This document shows positions 52,255-60,802 of a DNA stretch of 64,000 bases, piece by piece (position 1 is the first letter of the stretch; each line of letters starts with the position of its first letter). A model generated the notes under the pieces. It made no database searches, was not told the origin of the DNA, and saw nothing but the letters and a program-made list of their open reading frames with translations. The stretch lies in the NCBI GenBank assembly GCA_024398715.1, contig JAKSIP010000004.1:62001-126000 (forward strand). The letters run 5' to 3'. The translations under genes were made by a program, and so were the position numbers. Source of the stretch: Bacteroidaceae bacterium (GTDB lineage: Bacteria; Bacteroidota; Bacteroidia; Bacteroidales; Bacteroidaceae).

Positions 52255-53946
52255 ATGATTATGTTACAGATGAACGTTATTGAAAGATTTAAAGAGTCAT
52301 TTATCCATTGCTCATATCTTCCGGCCATTACGGATTATTTCAAGCATAAGACTCTTACCTACAAAGATGTTGCCGCTTCTGTCGCAATGTACCACATGCT
52401 GTTCAAGGAATGCGGTATTGTCAAGGGAGACAAGATTGCCATCATTGGCAAAAACAGTTCCAATTGGGTTGTAGCTTACATTGCAACCGTTACATATGGT
52501 GCTGTAATTGTTCCTATTCTTGCAGACTTTAATCCGGCTGATGCCGCAAATATAATAAATCATAGCCAGAGCAAACTGCTTTATGCCGATAAAACCATAT
52601 GGAACTCTATAAAGGATTTCAAATTTGATACTCTGATTGGAGCCATTGATCTGGAATCGGAATCCGTTTTACAGGACTTTACTGAAAATTGCATATGTTC
52701 TTTGGCTTACGCTTCAAAGTCTGAGCATTTTGCTTCACTCTATCCTGATGGTTTCAATCCATGTAAGTTGGATTTTGCCAAGGTGCAGGACGATGATCTC
52801 ATGATTATAAGCTATACATCGGGAACTTCCGGGTTCAGTAAGGGTGTCATGCTTTCTGTAAAAAATATTTCCAGCAATGTGAATTTTGCATTGGAACATA
52901 AGTTCCATGTCCGCGGCTCAAGGGTACTTTCTCTTCTTCCCCTTGCCCATGCTTATGGATGCGCTTTTGATATGCTGACACCGCTGTCCGCAGGTTCTCA
53001 TGTTACTTTGCTGGGTAAAATGCCGTCACCGACCGTTCTGCTTGGTGCTCTGAAGGATGTAAGACCAAACCTGCTGTGCAGTGTCCCTCTGGTGATGGAA
53101 AAAATTGTACGTAAAAGTATCGTTCCCAAGATATCCAAGAAACCCGTAAGCACCTTATTGCGCATTCCTTTGATAAGCAAATTTATCTATCGGAAAATCA
53201 ATAAGGCTATGCTTGAAAGCTTTGGAGGGTGTCTTAGAGAGGTCAATCTTGGTGGAGCCCCACTTTCCCCATTTGTTGAAGATGTCCTGAATAAGATACA
53301 ATTCCCTTATACTGTCGGGTACGGAATGACTGAATGCGGTCCTCTGATATCTTATACTCCTCATGAAAAGTACCGTTCCGGTTCAGCTGGTGTTCTTTTG
53401 CCAGGAATGGAGATTAAAATCACTGATTGTGAGAATGATTCCTCTATCGGGGAGATTTGTGTCAGAGGTGCAAATGTTATGCTTGGTTATTACAGAAATC
53501 CTGAAGCTACAGCGCAGGCTATTGATAAGGACGGCTGGTTGCATACAGGCGATATGGGAGTTGTTTCCCAAGATGGCTCCATATCCATAAAAGGCCGTTG
53601 CAAGAGCATGATATTGTCAGCTAACGGACAGAATATCTATCCTGAAGAGATTGAGGCAAAACTCAATAATATGGAGGGTGTATCAGAAAGCCTGGTACTT
53701 GAAGAAAAGGGACGTCTTGTAGCTTTGGTGGTTCCTGATTTTGAAGATGTAAAGAAACGTGGTCTCTCCTTACAGGCTATTAAAGAGACCATGCAGGAAA
53801 ATCTCAATAAACTTAACAGGATTGTGGCATCGTACGAGAAAGTATCCGATGTCAGAATCTGCAAAGAGGAATTTGAAAAGACTCCGAAACGCAGTATCCG
53901 CCGTTATCTTTATCCAAAGCAGGCAAAACTGTGGCTTAGTGACTGA
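52255..53946 (+). CDS. AMP-forming acyl-CoA synthetase (long-chain fatty acid type)
   Basis: This is an ANL-superfamily ligase that activates a carboxylate, probably a fatty acid, as acyl-AMP then acyl-CoA. It has the ATP-binding motif ISYTSGTSGFSKGVMLS, then YGMTECGPLISY, the TGDMG motif and a C-terminal lysine-containing TPKRSIRRYLYP. The product has 563 residues from ATG 52255. ATG 52261 or 52270 (MNVIERFKESF) are alternatives, and the last best matches family starts. The exact substrate is unknown. It is not MenE by length or motif. The stop overlaps menA by 11 bases. Confidence 0.88.
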   Translation: MIMLQMNVIERFKESFIHCSYLPAITDYFKHKTLTYKDVAASVAMYHMLFKECGIVKGDKIAIIGKNSSNWVVAYIATVTYGAVIVPILADFNPADAANIINHSQSKLLYADKTIWNSIKDFKFDTLIGAIDLESESVLQDFTENCICSLAYASKSEHFASLYPDGFNPCKLDFAKVQDDDLMIISYTSGTSGFSKGVMLSVKNISSNVNFALEHKFHVRGSRVLSLLPLAHAYGCAFDMLTPLSAGSHVTLLGKMPSPTVLLGALKDVRPNLLCSVPLVMEKIVRKSIVPKISKKPVSTLLRIPLISKFIYRKINKAMLESFGGCLREVNLGGAPLSPFVEDVLNKIQFPYTVGYGMTECGPLISYTPHEKYRSGSAGVLLPGMEIKITDCENDSSIGEICVRGANVMLGYYRNPEATAQAIDKDGWLHTGDMGVVSQDGSISIKGRCKSMILSANGQNIYPEEIEAKLNNMEGVSESLVLEEKGRLVALVVPDFEDVKKRGLSLQAIKETMQENLNKLNRIVASYEKVSDVRICKEEFEKTPKRSIRRYLYPKQAKLWLSD

Positions 53947-54802
53947 TCAGTACATAACATATTATACTGGCTGCGTATAATATGTTGTACAGCGATGCGT
54001 AACCCAACAGCATATTGAAATTTCTGTTGTACAGTCTGAAGAAAGCTGTCAGGTTGTTTGTAACGCATACTATGGCAAATATTGTTCCGGAAATCCAATC
54101 TGCCGTAACAAACAGTATGGCTGCCGGTACGCATATTGCAAACGTATAATAGACTTTTCCGAATGTCTTGCCTCCACGTGCAACCAGTGTCATCTTCCCG
54201 TGCGCTTTGTCTTCTTCAATATCGCGCAAGTTATTGATTGTAAGCAGAGCTACTGAAATAGCACCGCATCCTGCACCGAATGTGAAAGATGTACTGTCCC
54301 AATAGCCGGTAAGAAGATATGTGGTTCCCATGGTAGCAATAGGACCATAATACATGAAACAGAAAATATCTGCCATTCCTGTGTGGCTCAATGAGTGTTT
54401 TGTGGCTGAATAAAGGTATGCAAAGAGAATTGCAGTGATGCCTATAACTGCAATTTCAAAGCCCCCAAGAACTATCAGATAAATTCCGCCTGCTACTGCA
54501 AACGCCAATGAAACAAGCATGGCGGTGGTCATCTGCTTTTCTGATACGAGACCTTTTGAAATGGCACGTCCCGGTCCAAGTCTTGTAGGGCTGCTGTCCT
54601 CGCCACGGCGGAAATCGTACAGGTCATTTGCAAAATTGCTGAATATCTGTATGAAAATGGCAGTTAACAATATAATGGTACCATCAATCCATTGTCTTGA
54701 AGTTATATTCCCCGTACAGTATTTTGCTGAAGCTATTCCAACCGCAACAGGAGCTATTGATGCCGTGAATGTGACAGGCCTTGCAATTTTGAACCAGTTC
54801 AT
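53936..54802 (-). CDS. menA: 1,4-dihydroxy-2-naphthoate polyprenyltransferase
   Basis: MenA is a UbiA-family membrane enzyme attaching a polyprenyl chain to DHNA in menaquinone synthesis. The 288-residue product has about eight helices. The first Asp motif lies in NFANDLYDFRRGEDSS and the following TRLGPGRAISKGL matches MenA rather than other UbiA members. The second Asp-rich loop is NNLRDIEEDKAHGKMTL. No other men genes are adjacent. A -7 element (TACCTTTG on the minus strand, 54839-54846) lies 37 bases upstream. Confidence 0.92.
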   Translation of the reverse strand: MNWFKIARPVTFTASIAPVAVGIASAKYCTGNITSRQWIDGTIILLTAIFIQIFSNFANDLYDFRRGEDSSPTRLGPGRAISKGLVSEKQMTTAMLVSLAFAVAGGIYLIVLGGFEIAVIGITAILFAYLYSATKHSLSHTGMADIFCFMYYGPIATMGTTYLLTGYWDSTSFTFGAGCGAISVALLTINNLRDIEEDKAHGKMTLVARGGKTFGKVYYTFAICVPAAILFVTADWISGTIFAIVCVTNNLTAFFRLYNRNFNMLLGYASLYNILYAASIICYVLISH

Positions 54803-54867
54803 TTTTGAATTGAAATGTTTTTTATTTAAATTTTGTTACAAAGGTAATATTTGTTTTTTTATTTATG

Positions 54868-54875
54868 TATATTTG
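54868..54875 (+). promoter_or_regulatory. -7 element upstream of the FISUMP gene
   Basis: TATATTTG matches TAnnTTTG and is followed by GCG as in several other promoters here. It leaves an untranslated leader of about 75 bases. No clear -33 element is seen. Confidence 0.45.
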
Positions 54876-54956
54876 CGTTGCATTAGAGTCTGTTTTGTTT
54901 TCAAGGCGGATTCTGTAGACCATGACAATAAACAATTTTACTATAACGTATAAGTG

Positions 54957-55553
54957 ATGTTTGACTTTTTGAAAAAGAAACAGATCCCAAAAGGGCTGCA
55001 GGCTGTGGACTTAGGTCTGCCCAGCGGTTTGAAATGGGGTTCCTGTAATGTCGGGGCACAACTGCCTTACGAATTTGGGACTTATTTCTCTTGGGGCGAA
55101 ACCGCTCCGAAAGCGGAGTACACCAAAGAGAATTGTCCATGTGAAAACAAAACTCCGAAAGAATTGGAATCTGCCGGTGTTTTGGATGTAAACGGCAATT
55201 TGAATCCTGAGTTTGATGCCGCTTTCAAGTCTTGCGGAGAGTGTTGGAGAATACCAACGTTAGCCGATTTTAAAGAGTTGTTTGAGTGTTGTAACTGGAT
55301 TTGGACAGAGCAGGGAGATGTTGATGGCTACAAAATCTGTTCTAAGAAAAACAGAAATTGTATCTTTTTGCCAGCTGCCGGTTATTGTCACGATTCCAGT
55401 GTTGATTTTGCCGGAAATGACGGAGGATATTGGAGTTCTACTGTTGCTCAGGACAGTAGTCGCGCCAACAGTCTTGATTTTCTTTCAGGAATGAAGAAAA
55501 TGTTTCTCAGTAACCGTTATAACGGTCGTACAATTCGTCCGGTCTGCCGTTAA
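54957..55553 (+). CDS. FISUMP-domain protein, cytoplasmic
   Basis: The product has 198 residues from ATG 54957 (a GTG at 54954 is in frame). From residue 17 it is one Fibrobacter succinogenes major paralogous (FISUMP/DUF1566-like) domain: VDLGLPSGLKWGSCNVGAQL, FGTYFSWGETAPK, CWRIPTLADFKELFECCNW, LPAAGYCHD, GGYWSST and TIRPVCR. Most relatives are secreted surface proteins. This one has no signal peptide, only a short charged MFDFLKKKQIPKG start. It is unusually rich in cysteine. Function unknown. Confidence 0.75.
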   Translation: MFDFLKKKQIPKGLQAVDLGLPSGLKWGSCNVGAQLPYEFGTYFSWGETAPKAEYTKENCPCENKTPKELESAGVLDVNGNLNPEFDAAFKSCGECWRIPTLADFKELFECCNWIWTEQGDVDGYKICSKKNRNCIFLPAAGYCHDSSVDFAGNDGGYWSSTVAQDSSRANSLDFLSGMKKMFLSNRYNGRTIRPVCR

Positions 55554-55574
55554 GGACCACAAAAATTAAAGCGC

Positions 55575-55617
55575 CGCCCGTTCCCTGTAAAAGGGGAACG
55601 GGCGATTCAGTTTTTAT
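55575..55617 (+). terminator. GC-rich hairpin between FISUMP and esterase genes
   Basis: CGCCCGTTCCC at 55575-55585 pairs perfectly with GGGAACGGGCG at 55594-55604 (11 bp, 8-base loop). GATTCAGTTTTT follows. The T-run is ten bases away from the stem, so this is a probable rather than classical terminator for either convergent gene. Confidence 0.6.
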
Positions 55618-55648
55618 ATGGACCTGTTATTGGAGAGATAACGGCGGT

Positions 55649-56776
<1,128 letters not shown>

Positions 56777-56832
56777 CTATTTTATTAAAATACTCTTTCT
56801 GCAAACTTACATAAAATCTGCGATTTTTTATT

Positions 56833-56840
56833 TAAATTTG
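56833..56840 (+). promoter_or_regulatory. -7 element of the 56.9-kb lipoprotein gene
   Basis: TAAATTTG matches TAnnTTTG, 20 bases before the start codon. The -33 element is not clear. Confidence 0.45.
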
Positions 56841-56860
56841 TTCTGTAAAAATATTTGCCT

Positions 56861-57556
56861 ATGAAAACCTTACTCAAAATTTTTTTGCTGGTTGCGGTTG
56901 TCCTGTTTTGCGAATGCGGCAAACAACCGGAAAATGAGTTTGTATCCTGCTATGAACTGGCATTTGTTGAAAATGACGGGGCTGTATACAGATCGTCAGA
57001 GCTCTTCAGTGAAGATGAAAAGATGATTCTGACAGACAATATATATTATGAGCAGGGAATGTATTTTGCTCAGGGACAGAAGGCTCAGGAGAAACTGTGT
57101 GGCGCTTTTGATGAAATTAACGGGCTTTGGAAGGAATACGTGGGGACGGAATACTGTAGCCTGTATTTTCTTTATTTTCCGTCTTCTTCAAAATCTGTAT
57201 CCGTCAAAACCAGGGCTGATGCGAATGAACCAAACAATCCTGCAGATACAATTGTTCTTGATTCTGTTCAAGTTGAAAACTGTATATCTGAACTAAGGCA
57301 ATTCCTGGATGATGCCGGCATAAAAGATGATGATGCCCAGGAATATAACTCTGTTCTATTGTCTTTCGGGAAAGAGCGTACGTTGTCATCGTTTGACTCT
57401 CTTAAGAGTGTTTTTTTGGCTGCTTATACCAAGAAAATTCTAATCGATACTATCTGTGATATCCGCGCGCCTTTCAATATGATTGTTGTAGTTGGCGAGA
57501 AGCTTAAAGGGTTGAACAGTATTATTGGCAAATATAGGAGGATTTTCGGCGCGTAG
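56861..57556 (+). CDS. Small lipoprotein of unknown function
   Basis: The product has 231 residues from ATG 56861 (the TTG at 56855 is in frame). The start LLKIFLLVAVVLFCECGKQPEN suggests a lipoprotein with cysteine 18, although Glu before the Cys is unusual in a lipobox. The rest is polar and mixed, with no recognised domain. Segments such as YYEQGMYFAQGQKAQEKLCGAF and TICDIRAPFNMIVVVGEKL give no family hit by eye. It may be lineage-specific. Confidence 0.55.
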   Translation: MKTLLKIFLLVAVVLFCECGKQPENEFVSCYELAFVENDGAVYRSSELFSEDEKMILTDNIYYEQGMYFAQGQKAQEKLCGAFDEINGLWKEYVGTEYCSLYFLYFPSSSKSVSVKTRADANEPNNPADTIVLDSVQVENCISELRQFLDDAGIKDDDAQEYNSVLLSFGKERTLSSFDSLKSVFLAAYTKKILIDTICDIRAPFNMIVVVGEKLKGLNSIIGKYRRIFGA

Positions 57557-57643
57557 TCATCCCTTGCCGGGGGGGCTATCGCTTGGAATTGAGCTCACTG
57601 TCGTTCGCTCCATCCCATCCCCCTGCCGGGGGGCGATCTTACT
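57557..57643. repeat. GC-rich imperfect direct repeats
   Basis: Two 23-base units, 57558-57580 and 57616-57638, share the pattern CATCCC(N2)TGCCGGGGGG followed within a few bases by ATC. They are 58 bases apart and each contains a short CCC/GGG palindrome. Their composition is unlike the surrounding AT-rich DNA. No open frame of interest was found. Confidence 0.5.
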
Positions 57644-57800
57644 CAAGACTTTTAAAACCTGCAGCGACAACAGTTGGACTCCAACTGCTGTCGCCGTAGG
57701 TTTTTGTTTGAAGCGCACCAACTGAAAATAAATTTTCACTTGGTTTACTTCAAACAAAAACTGCCCAGAACTATGTTCTGAGCAGTTTTTAAAAGTCTTG
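57644..57800. repeat. Nested hairpin element with 14-bp terminal inverted repeat
   Basis: CAAGACTTTTAAAA (57644-57657) is repeated in inverse at 57787-57800. Between them are three hairpins. A: 24-base arms (57654-57677 and 57681-57704), two mismatches, three-base loop. B: 29-base arms (57701-57729 and 57732-57760), three mismatches, two-base gap. C: 16-base arms (57756-57771 and 57775-57790), one mismatch. Neighbouring hairpins share 4-5 bases, so A/B and B/C cannot form fully at once. The right end runs into the tRNA-Lys CCA. It could be a bidirectional terminator block, a MITE-like repeat or a structured RNA. Confidence 0.7.
57756..57790 (-). terminator. Terminator of tRNA-Lys
   Basis: Hairpin C of the nested element: on the minus strand the 16-base arms end in TTTTTGTTTG, 9 bases after the tRNA 3' end, which is a good intrinsic terminator position. 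Confidence 0.7.
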
Positions 57801-57874
57801 GTGATCCGCTTGGGATTCGAACCCAAGACCCCATCCTTAAAAGGGATGTGCTCTACCTGCTGAGCTAGCGGATC
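57799..57874 (-). tRNA. tRNA-Lys (anticodon TTT)
   Basis: On the minus strand the sequence folds as a standard tRNA. The acceptor stem is GATCCGC/GCGGATC, the D arm GCTC/GAGC, the anticodon stem CATCC/GGATG with loop CTTTTAA (anticodon TTT, lysine), a GGGTC variable region, and the T arm TTGGG/CCCAA with TTCGAAT. The discriminator is A. CCA is encoded (57799-57801 on the plus strand as TGG). The gene has its own consensus promoter and terminator. Confidence 0.97.
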
Positions 57875-57899
57875 TACCTATTGTGCTGTTAAGCGGGTG

Positions 57900-57931
57900 C
57901 AAAGGTAAGGCGTTTTTTTGTTGTGGACAAA
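57900..57931 (-). promoter_or_regulatory. Promoter of tRNA-Lys
   Basis: On the minus strand TTTG (plus-strand CAAA at 57928-57931), 20 bases, then TACCTTTG (plus-strand CAAAGGTA at 57900-57907). Both elements match exactly. Transcription starts about 20 bases before the mature tRNA. Confidence 0.85.
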
Positions 57932-57946
57932 CTTTTTGCCGTTTTT

Positions 57947-57977
57947 TTTGATTTTTGATGTAAAAAAGGTATATTTG
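57947..57977 (+). promoter_or_regulatory. Promoter of the SPFH gene
   Basis: TTTG at 57947-57950, 19 bases, then TATATTTG at 57970-57977, followed by GCG. It is divergent from the tRNA-Lys promoter. Confidence 0.8.
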
Positions 57978-58011
57978 CGTATCGAATAATGTGTAATTAA
58001 CTTTTTGTGAT

Positions 58012-58797
58012 ATGAACTCAAACTTCAATTCAAAGAAACTTACGGCAAAATTGATTGTTCTGCTGGTACTGGTTGTTTTATTCCTTAGTTTCTATACTAT
58101 TCCGAGCGGTAAAATGGGCGTTCTTGCAACGTTCAACAAGGTTGCCGATAACCCCGTAGCGCCTGGTCTTCATTTGAAAGTTCCTGTTATGCAGACCATT
58201 GCAAAGGTGTCTACACAGACTCAGAAAATTACTGTCAGTGAGGAATGCTATACCAAGGATGTTCAGACTGCTACATTGTATTGCGAGATAAACTATAATG
58301 TAATCCCACTCAAAACAGCCAAGCTTTATACGGAAGTTGGCCGTAACTACGAGGATAAAGTGATTATGCCTGTAATTCGTGGTGTAATCAAAAACGTTAT
58401 TGGTACATACGATGCTACCAACATAGTCAATAACCGTGAGAATATCCGAGTAGTGATTGAGCGTAATATCCGCGAGGAATTGTCCGACAAGTATTTTGAA
58501 AACATTTTCATACAGCTTTCAAATATAGACTATGCGGAGCAGTTTGAAAAATCAATTCTTGAAAAGCAGGTAGCCGAACAGGAGGCTCTGCGTGCCAAGA
58601 ATGTGACTGTCAAGATTCAGGAAGAATCCAATCAGAAGATAATTGCCGCCAAGGCCGAGGCCGAAGCTCTTGAACTCAAGGCGCGTGCGTTGGAAAAGAA
58701 CTCAAAGCTTGTTGAACTTGAGGCAATCCAGAAATGGGATGGCAAACTGCCTACATATATGATGGGCGAGTCTGTACCTTTTATCAATATGAAATGA
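58012..58797 (+). CDS. SPFH/prohibitin-family membrane protein
   Basis: The product has 261 residues. An N-terminal membrane helix (LIVLLVLVVLFLSFYTI, about 14-30) anchors an SPFH/band 7 domain (about 33-190): SGKMGVLATFNKV, APGLHLKVPVMQ, QTQKITVSEECYTKDVQTA and YTEVGRNYEDKVIMPVIRGVIK in outline. An alanine/glutamate-rich coiled coil (ILEKQVAEQEALRAK, AAKAEAEALELKARAL) follows and a short tail. This is the prohibitin layout, forming large ring complexes that organise membrane proteases such as FtsH, also encoded in this window. A direct link is inference. Confidence 0.9.
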   Translation: MNSNFNSKKLTAKLIVLLVLVVLFLSFYTIPSGKMGVLATFNKVADNPVAPGLHLKVPVMQTIAKVSTQTQKITVSEECYTKDVQTATLYCEINYNVIPLKTAKLYTEVGRNYEDKVIMPVIRGVIKNVIGTYDATNIVNNRENIRVVIERNIREELSDKYFENIFIQLSNIDYAEQFEKSILEKQVAEQEALRAKNVTVKIQEESNQKIIAAKAEAEALELKARALEKNSKLVELEAIQKWDGKLPTYMMGESVPFINMK

Positions 58798-58820
58798 TGG
58801 TTGTCTGTATGTACTGGTAA

Positions 58821-59252
58821 TCAAAACTTTACAACTCTGGAACCGTTTTCTGTCTCTTCAATTGAGACTTTAACGGTTTCTTGAGGTAACAGTTCTTCTA
58901 TCAGCTCAGGCCATTCTATGAAACATATTGAATCTGAGTAGAAATACTCTTCGTAGCCCATATCGTAGGCCTCGGACATTTTTTTTACACGGTAAAAGTC
59001 AAAGTGGTAAATACTTCCTGCTACAGGTGATGTATATTCGTTTACTATGGCAAATGTAGGCGATGTCACCTCGTCTTCAACTCCCAACTGGCTGCATACA
59101 GCTTTGATGAATGTTGTTTTGCCGGCTCCCATTGAACCGTAGAATGCAAATATGTTCCTGCCGTCTTTTTTGAACTGTCCAAGAATGAATTCAGTAAACT
59201 GTTTTGCAGCAGCGTTTATGTTCTCTATGCCGTTGATTTCTATCTGGTTCAT
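58821..59252 (-). CDS. tsaE: tRNA threonylcarbamoyladenosine synthesis ATPase TsaE
   Basis: TsaE is the small ATPase that regenerates the TsaD-TsaB complex in t6A37 tRNA modification. The 143-residue product has Walker A GSMGAGKTTF near residue 40, then EVTSPTFAIVNEY and YHFDFYRV, all diagnostic. Its start overlaps the end of porX by 4 bases, so a tRNA-modification gene is the distal member of a T9SS operon here. Confidence 0.95.
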   Translation of the reverse strand: MNQIEINGIENINAAAKQFTEFILGQFKKDGRNIFAFYGSMGAGKTTFIKAVCSQLGVEDEVTSPTFAIVNEYTSPVAGSIYHFDFYRVKKMSEAYDMGYEEYFYSDSICFIEWPELIEELLPQETVKVSIEETENGSRVVKF

Positions 59253-60802
59253 AATCTGTTTTTTGTTGTTAGCGTTATAAGCGGAATAATCATTTCTTCC
59301 ATAGAAATTCCTCCATGCTGGAATGAATCTTTATAAAAGCCCGCAAAAGTATTGAAATTATTCTGATATACAAAATAATCTGTCCCGGTAGCGAATATGT
59401 ATTGGGTAGCTATACCCTGGTCAGGCAAACCTGCCTGTTCCGGATTGCTTATGCAGAAAACATCTTTGCTGCCGAATCCCAGGCTCTTGCCGCATTTGTA
59501 CCGGAGGTTGGAACTTGTATTTCTGTCTGCTGCTATTTTTATGGCGCGGTTTACCTGTAAACTGCCATGGTCAGTAGTAATGAGTATGGTGGAGTCAGGT
59601 TCTTGCGCAAGTTGTCTGAATAACTCCAGAATAGGAGAGTGCTCAAACCACGAACGGGTAATTCCGCGATATGATGATTCGTCTGCAACAAGCTCACGCA
59701 TCATTTTTGAATCTGTCCTTGAGTGGGACATGATGTCTATTGAATTGACTACCGTTACATTAAGGTTGTTCTGTCTTATGGACGGAAGCTGTTGGGTGTA
59801 ATGTTCAATATCGCAGGCATCGTTCAGTTTCCGGTAGGTAAACCTGCACTGGCGGCGGTATCTTTCAAATAGAGTCCGGATAAGATCTTCTTCATACAGA
59901 TTCTTGCCATCATCGTCACACTCGTCTAACCAGTATTGTGGAAACATTTTCTTGATTTGAGCCGGCATCAGTCCGGAGAATAAGGCATTTCTTGCGTAGT
60001 GTGTGGCTGTTGGGAGAATACTGTAGTACAGTGTTTCTTTGGAGATATAGAAATCTGTCAGCAACGGGTTTATTTCCCGCCATTGGTCATACCGGAAGTT
60101 GTCCAATACTATCAGATAGACTCTTTGACCGTCATCCAGAAGCGGAAATACAAATTTCTTGAATATATCGTTATTCATGATTGGTCTGTCGCCGTCAGTA
60201 TCGGACATCCAGTTCAGATAGTTTTTTCTGATAAATCTGGAAAAACTGTTGGAGGCACTTTCTTTCTGACCTTTCAGCATATCTTTTGCGGATATGTCAA
60301 GGTCAAGTTCCCAGCGTGTCAGCTGACGGTAAACATCTATCCAGTCTGACCAGGTATTTGCACTGTCTATCTGCATACCGAGAGACATGAAATTCTCACG
60401 ATAGCTCTCTGTTGTTACGTTATTTTCAATGTTGCGGCGGTGAAGATTCTTTTTAAGTGTAAGAAGTATCTGATTGGGGTTTACCGGCTTGATAAGGTAA
60501 TCTGCGATTCTGGAACCGATGGCCTGTTCCATAATGTCTTCTTCTTCGCTCTTGGTTACCATAACTACCGGAAGGTTGGGATCAGCATCTTTAAGCCTGT
60601 TCAGTGTCTGGAGACCGCTTAATCCTATCATGTTCTCGTCCAGCAGTACCAGATCATAAACGTTTTTGCGACATGCTTCTATGGCATCGGTACCATTGGT
60701 GACAGTGTCAACCTGATATCCTTTGCTTTGCAGAAAGAGAATGTGCGCATGCAGCATTTCAATCTCGTCGTCAACCCAAAGTAATGTGCCAAGTTTATTC
60801 AT
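59249..60802 (-). CDS. porX: T9SS response regulator PorX (receiver-PglZ)
   Basis: PorX is the cytoplasmic regulator of the type IX secretion system. The product has 517 residues. A receiver domain (1-120) has acidic D11/D12, phospho-acceptor D55 (LLDEN), T83 and K105. A helical linker follows, then a PglZ/alkaline-phosphatase-type domain. The PglZ metal-site residues are visible: D234 (IVLDN), threonines 265/267 (ILPTATHYARNALF), D411-H412 (TTDHGS) and H497 (FQHGG). This is consistent with the zinc-dependent nucleotide phosphodiesterase activity reported for PorX. It overlaps porW/sprE upstream and tsaE downstream. Confidence 0.92.
   Translation of the reverse strand: MNKLGTLLWVDDEIEMLHAHILFLQSKGYQVDTVTNGTDAIEACRKNVYDLVLLDENMIGLSGLQTLNRLKDADPNLPVVMVTKSEEEDIMEQAIGSRIADYLIKPVNPNQILLTLKKNLHRRNIENNVTTESYRENFMSLGMQIDSANTWSDWIDVYRQLTRWELDLDISAKDMLKGQKESASNSFSRFIRKNYLNWMSDTDGDRPIMNNDIFKKFVFPLLDDGQRVYLIVLDNFRYDQWREINPLLTDFYISKETLYYSILPTATHYARNALFSGLMPAQIKKMFPQYWLDECDDDGKNLYEEDLIRTLFERYRRQCRFTYRKLNDACDIEHYTQQLPSIRQNNLNVTVVNSIDIMSHSRTDSKMMRELVADESSYRGITRSWFEHSPILELFRQLAQEPDSTILITTDHGSLQVNRAIKIAADRNTSSNLRYKCGKSLGFGSKDVFCISNPEQAGLPDQGIATQYIFATGTDYFVYQNNFNTFAGFYKDSFQHGGISMEEMIIPLITLTTKNRL

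Noticed and set aside
52255..53946. MenE (o-succinylbenzoate-CoA ligase) because menA is next to it
   Set aside because: Length and motifs fit the long-chain acyl-CoA synthetase class. The pair is convergent, not an operon, and no other men gene is present.
57557..57826. A 89-codon reverse frame reading through the hairpin element and GC repeats
   Set aside because: It runs through the inverted repeats and into tRNA-Lys, and its translation is low in similarity to anything. It is not a gene.
57799..57874. tRNA-Lys as an attachment site of an integrated island (54.9-57.9 kb)
   Set aside because: No direct repeat of the tRNA 3' end occurs in the window and no integrase is present. Only the looser gene content is suggestive.
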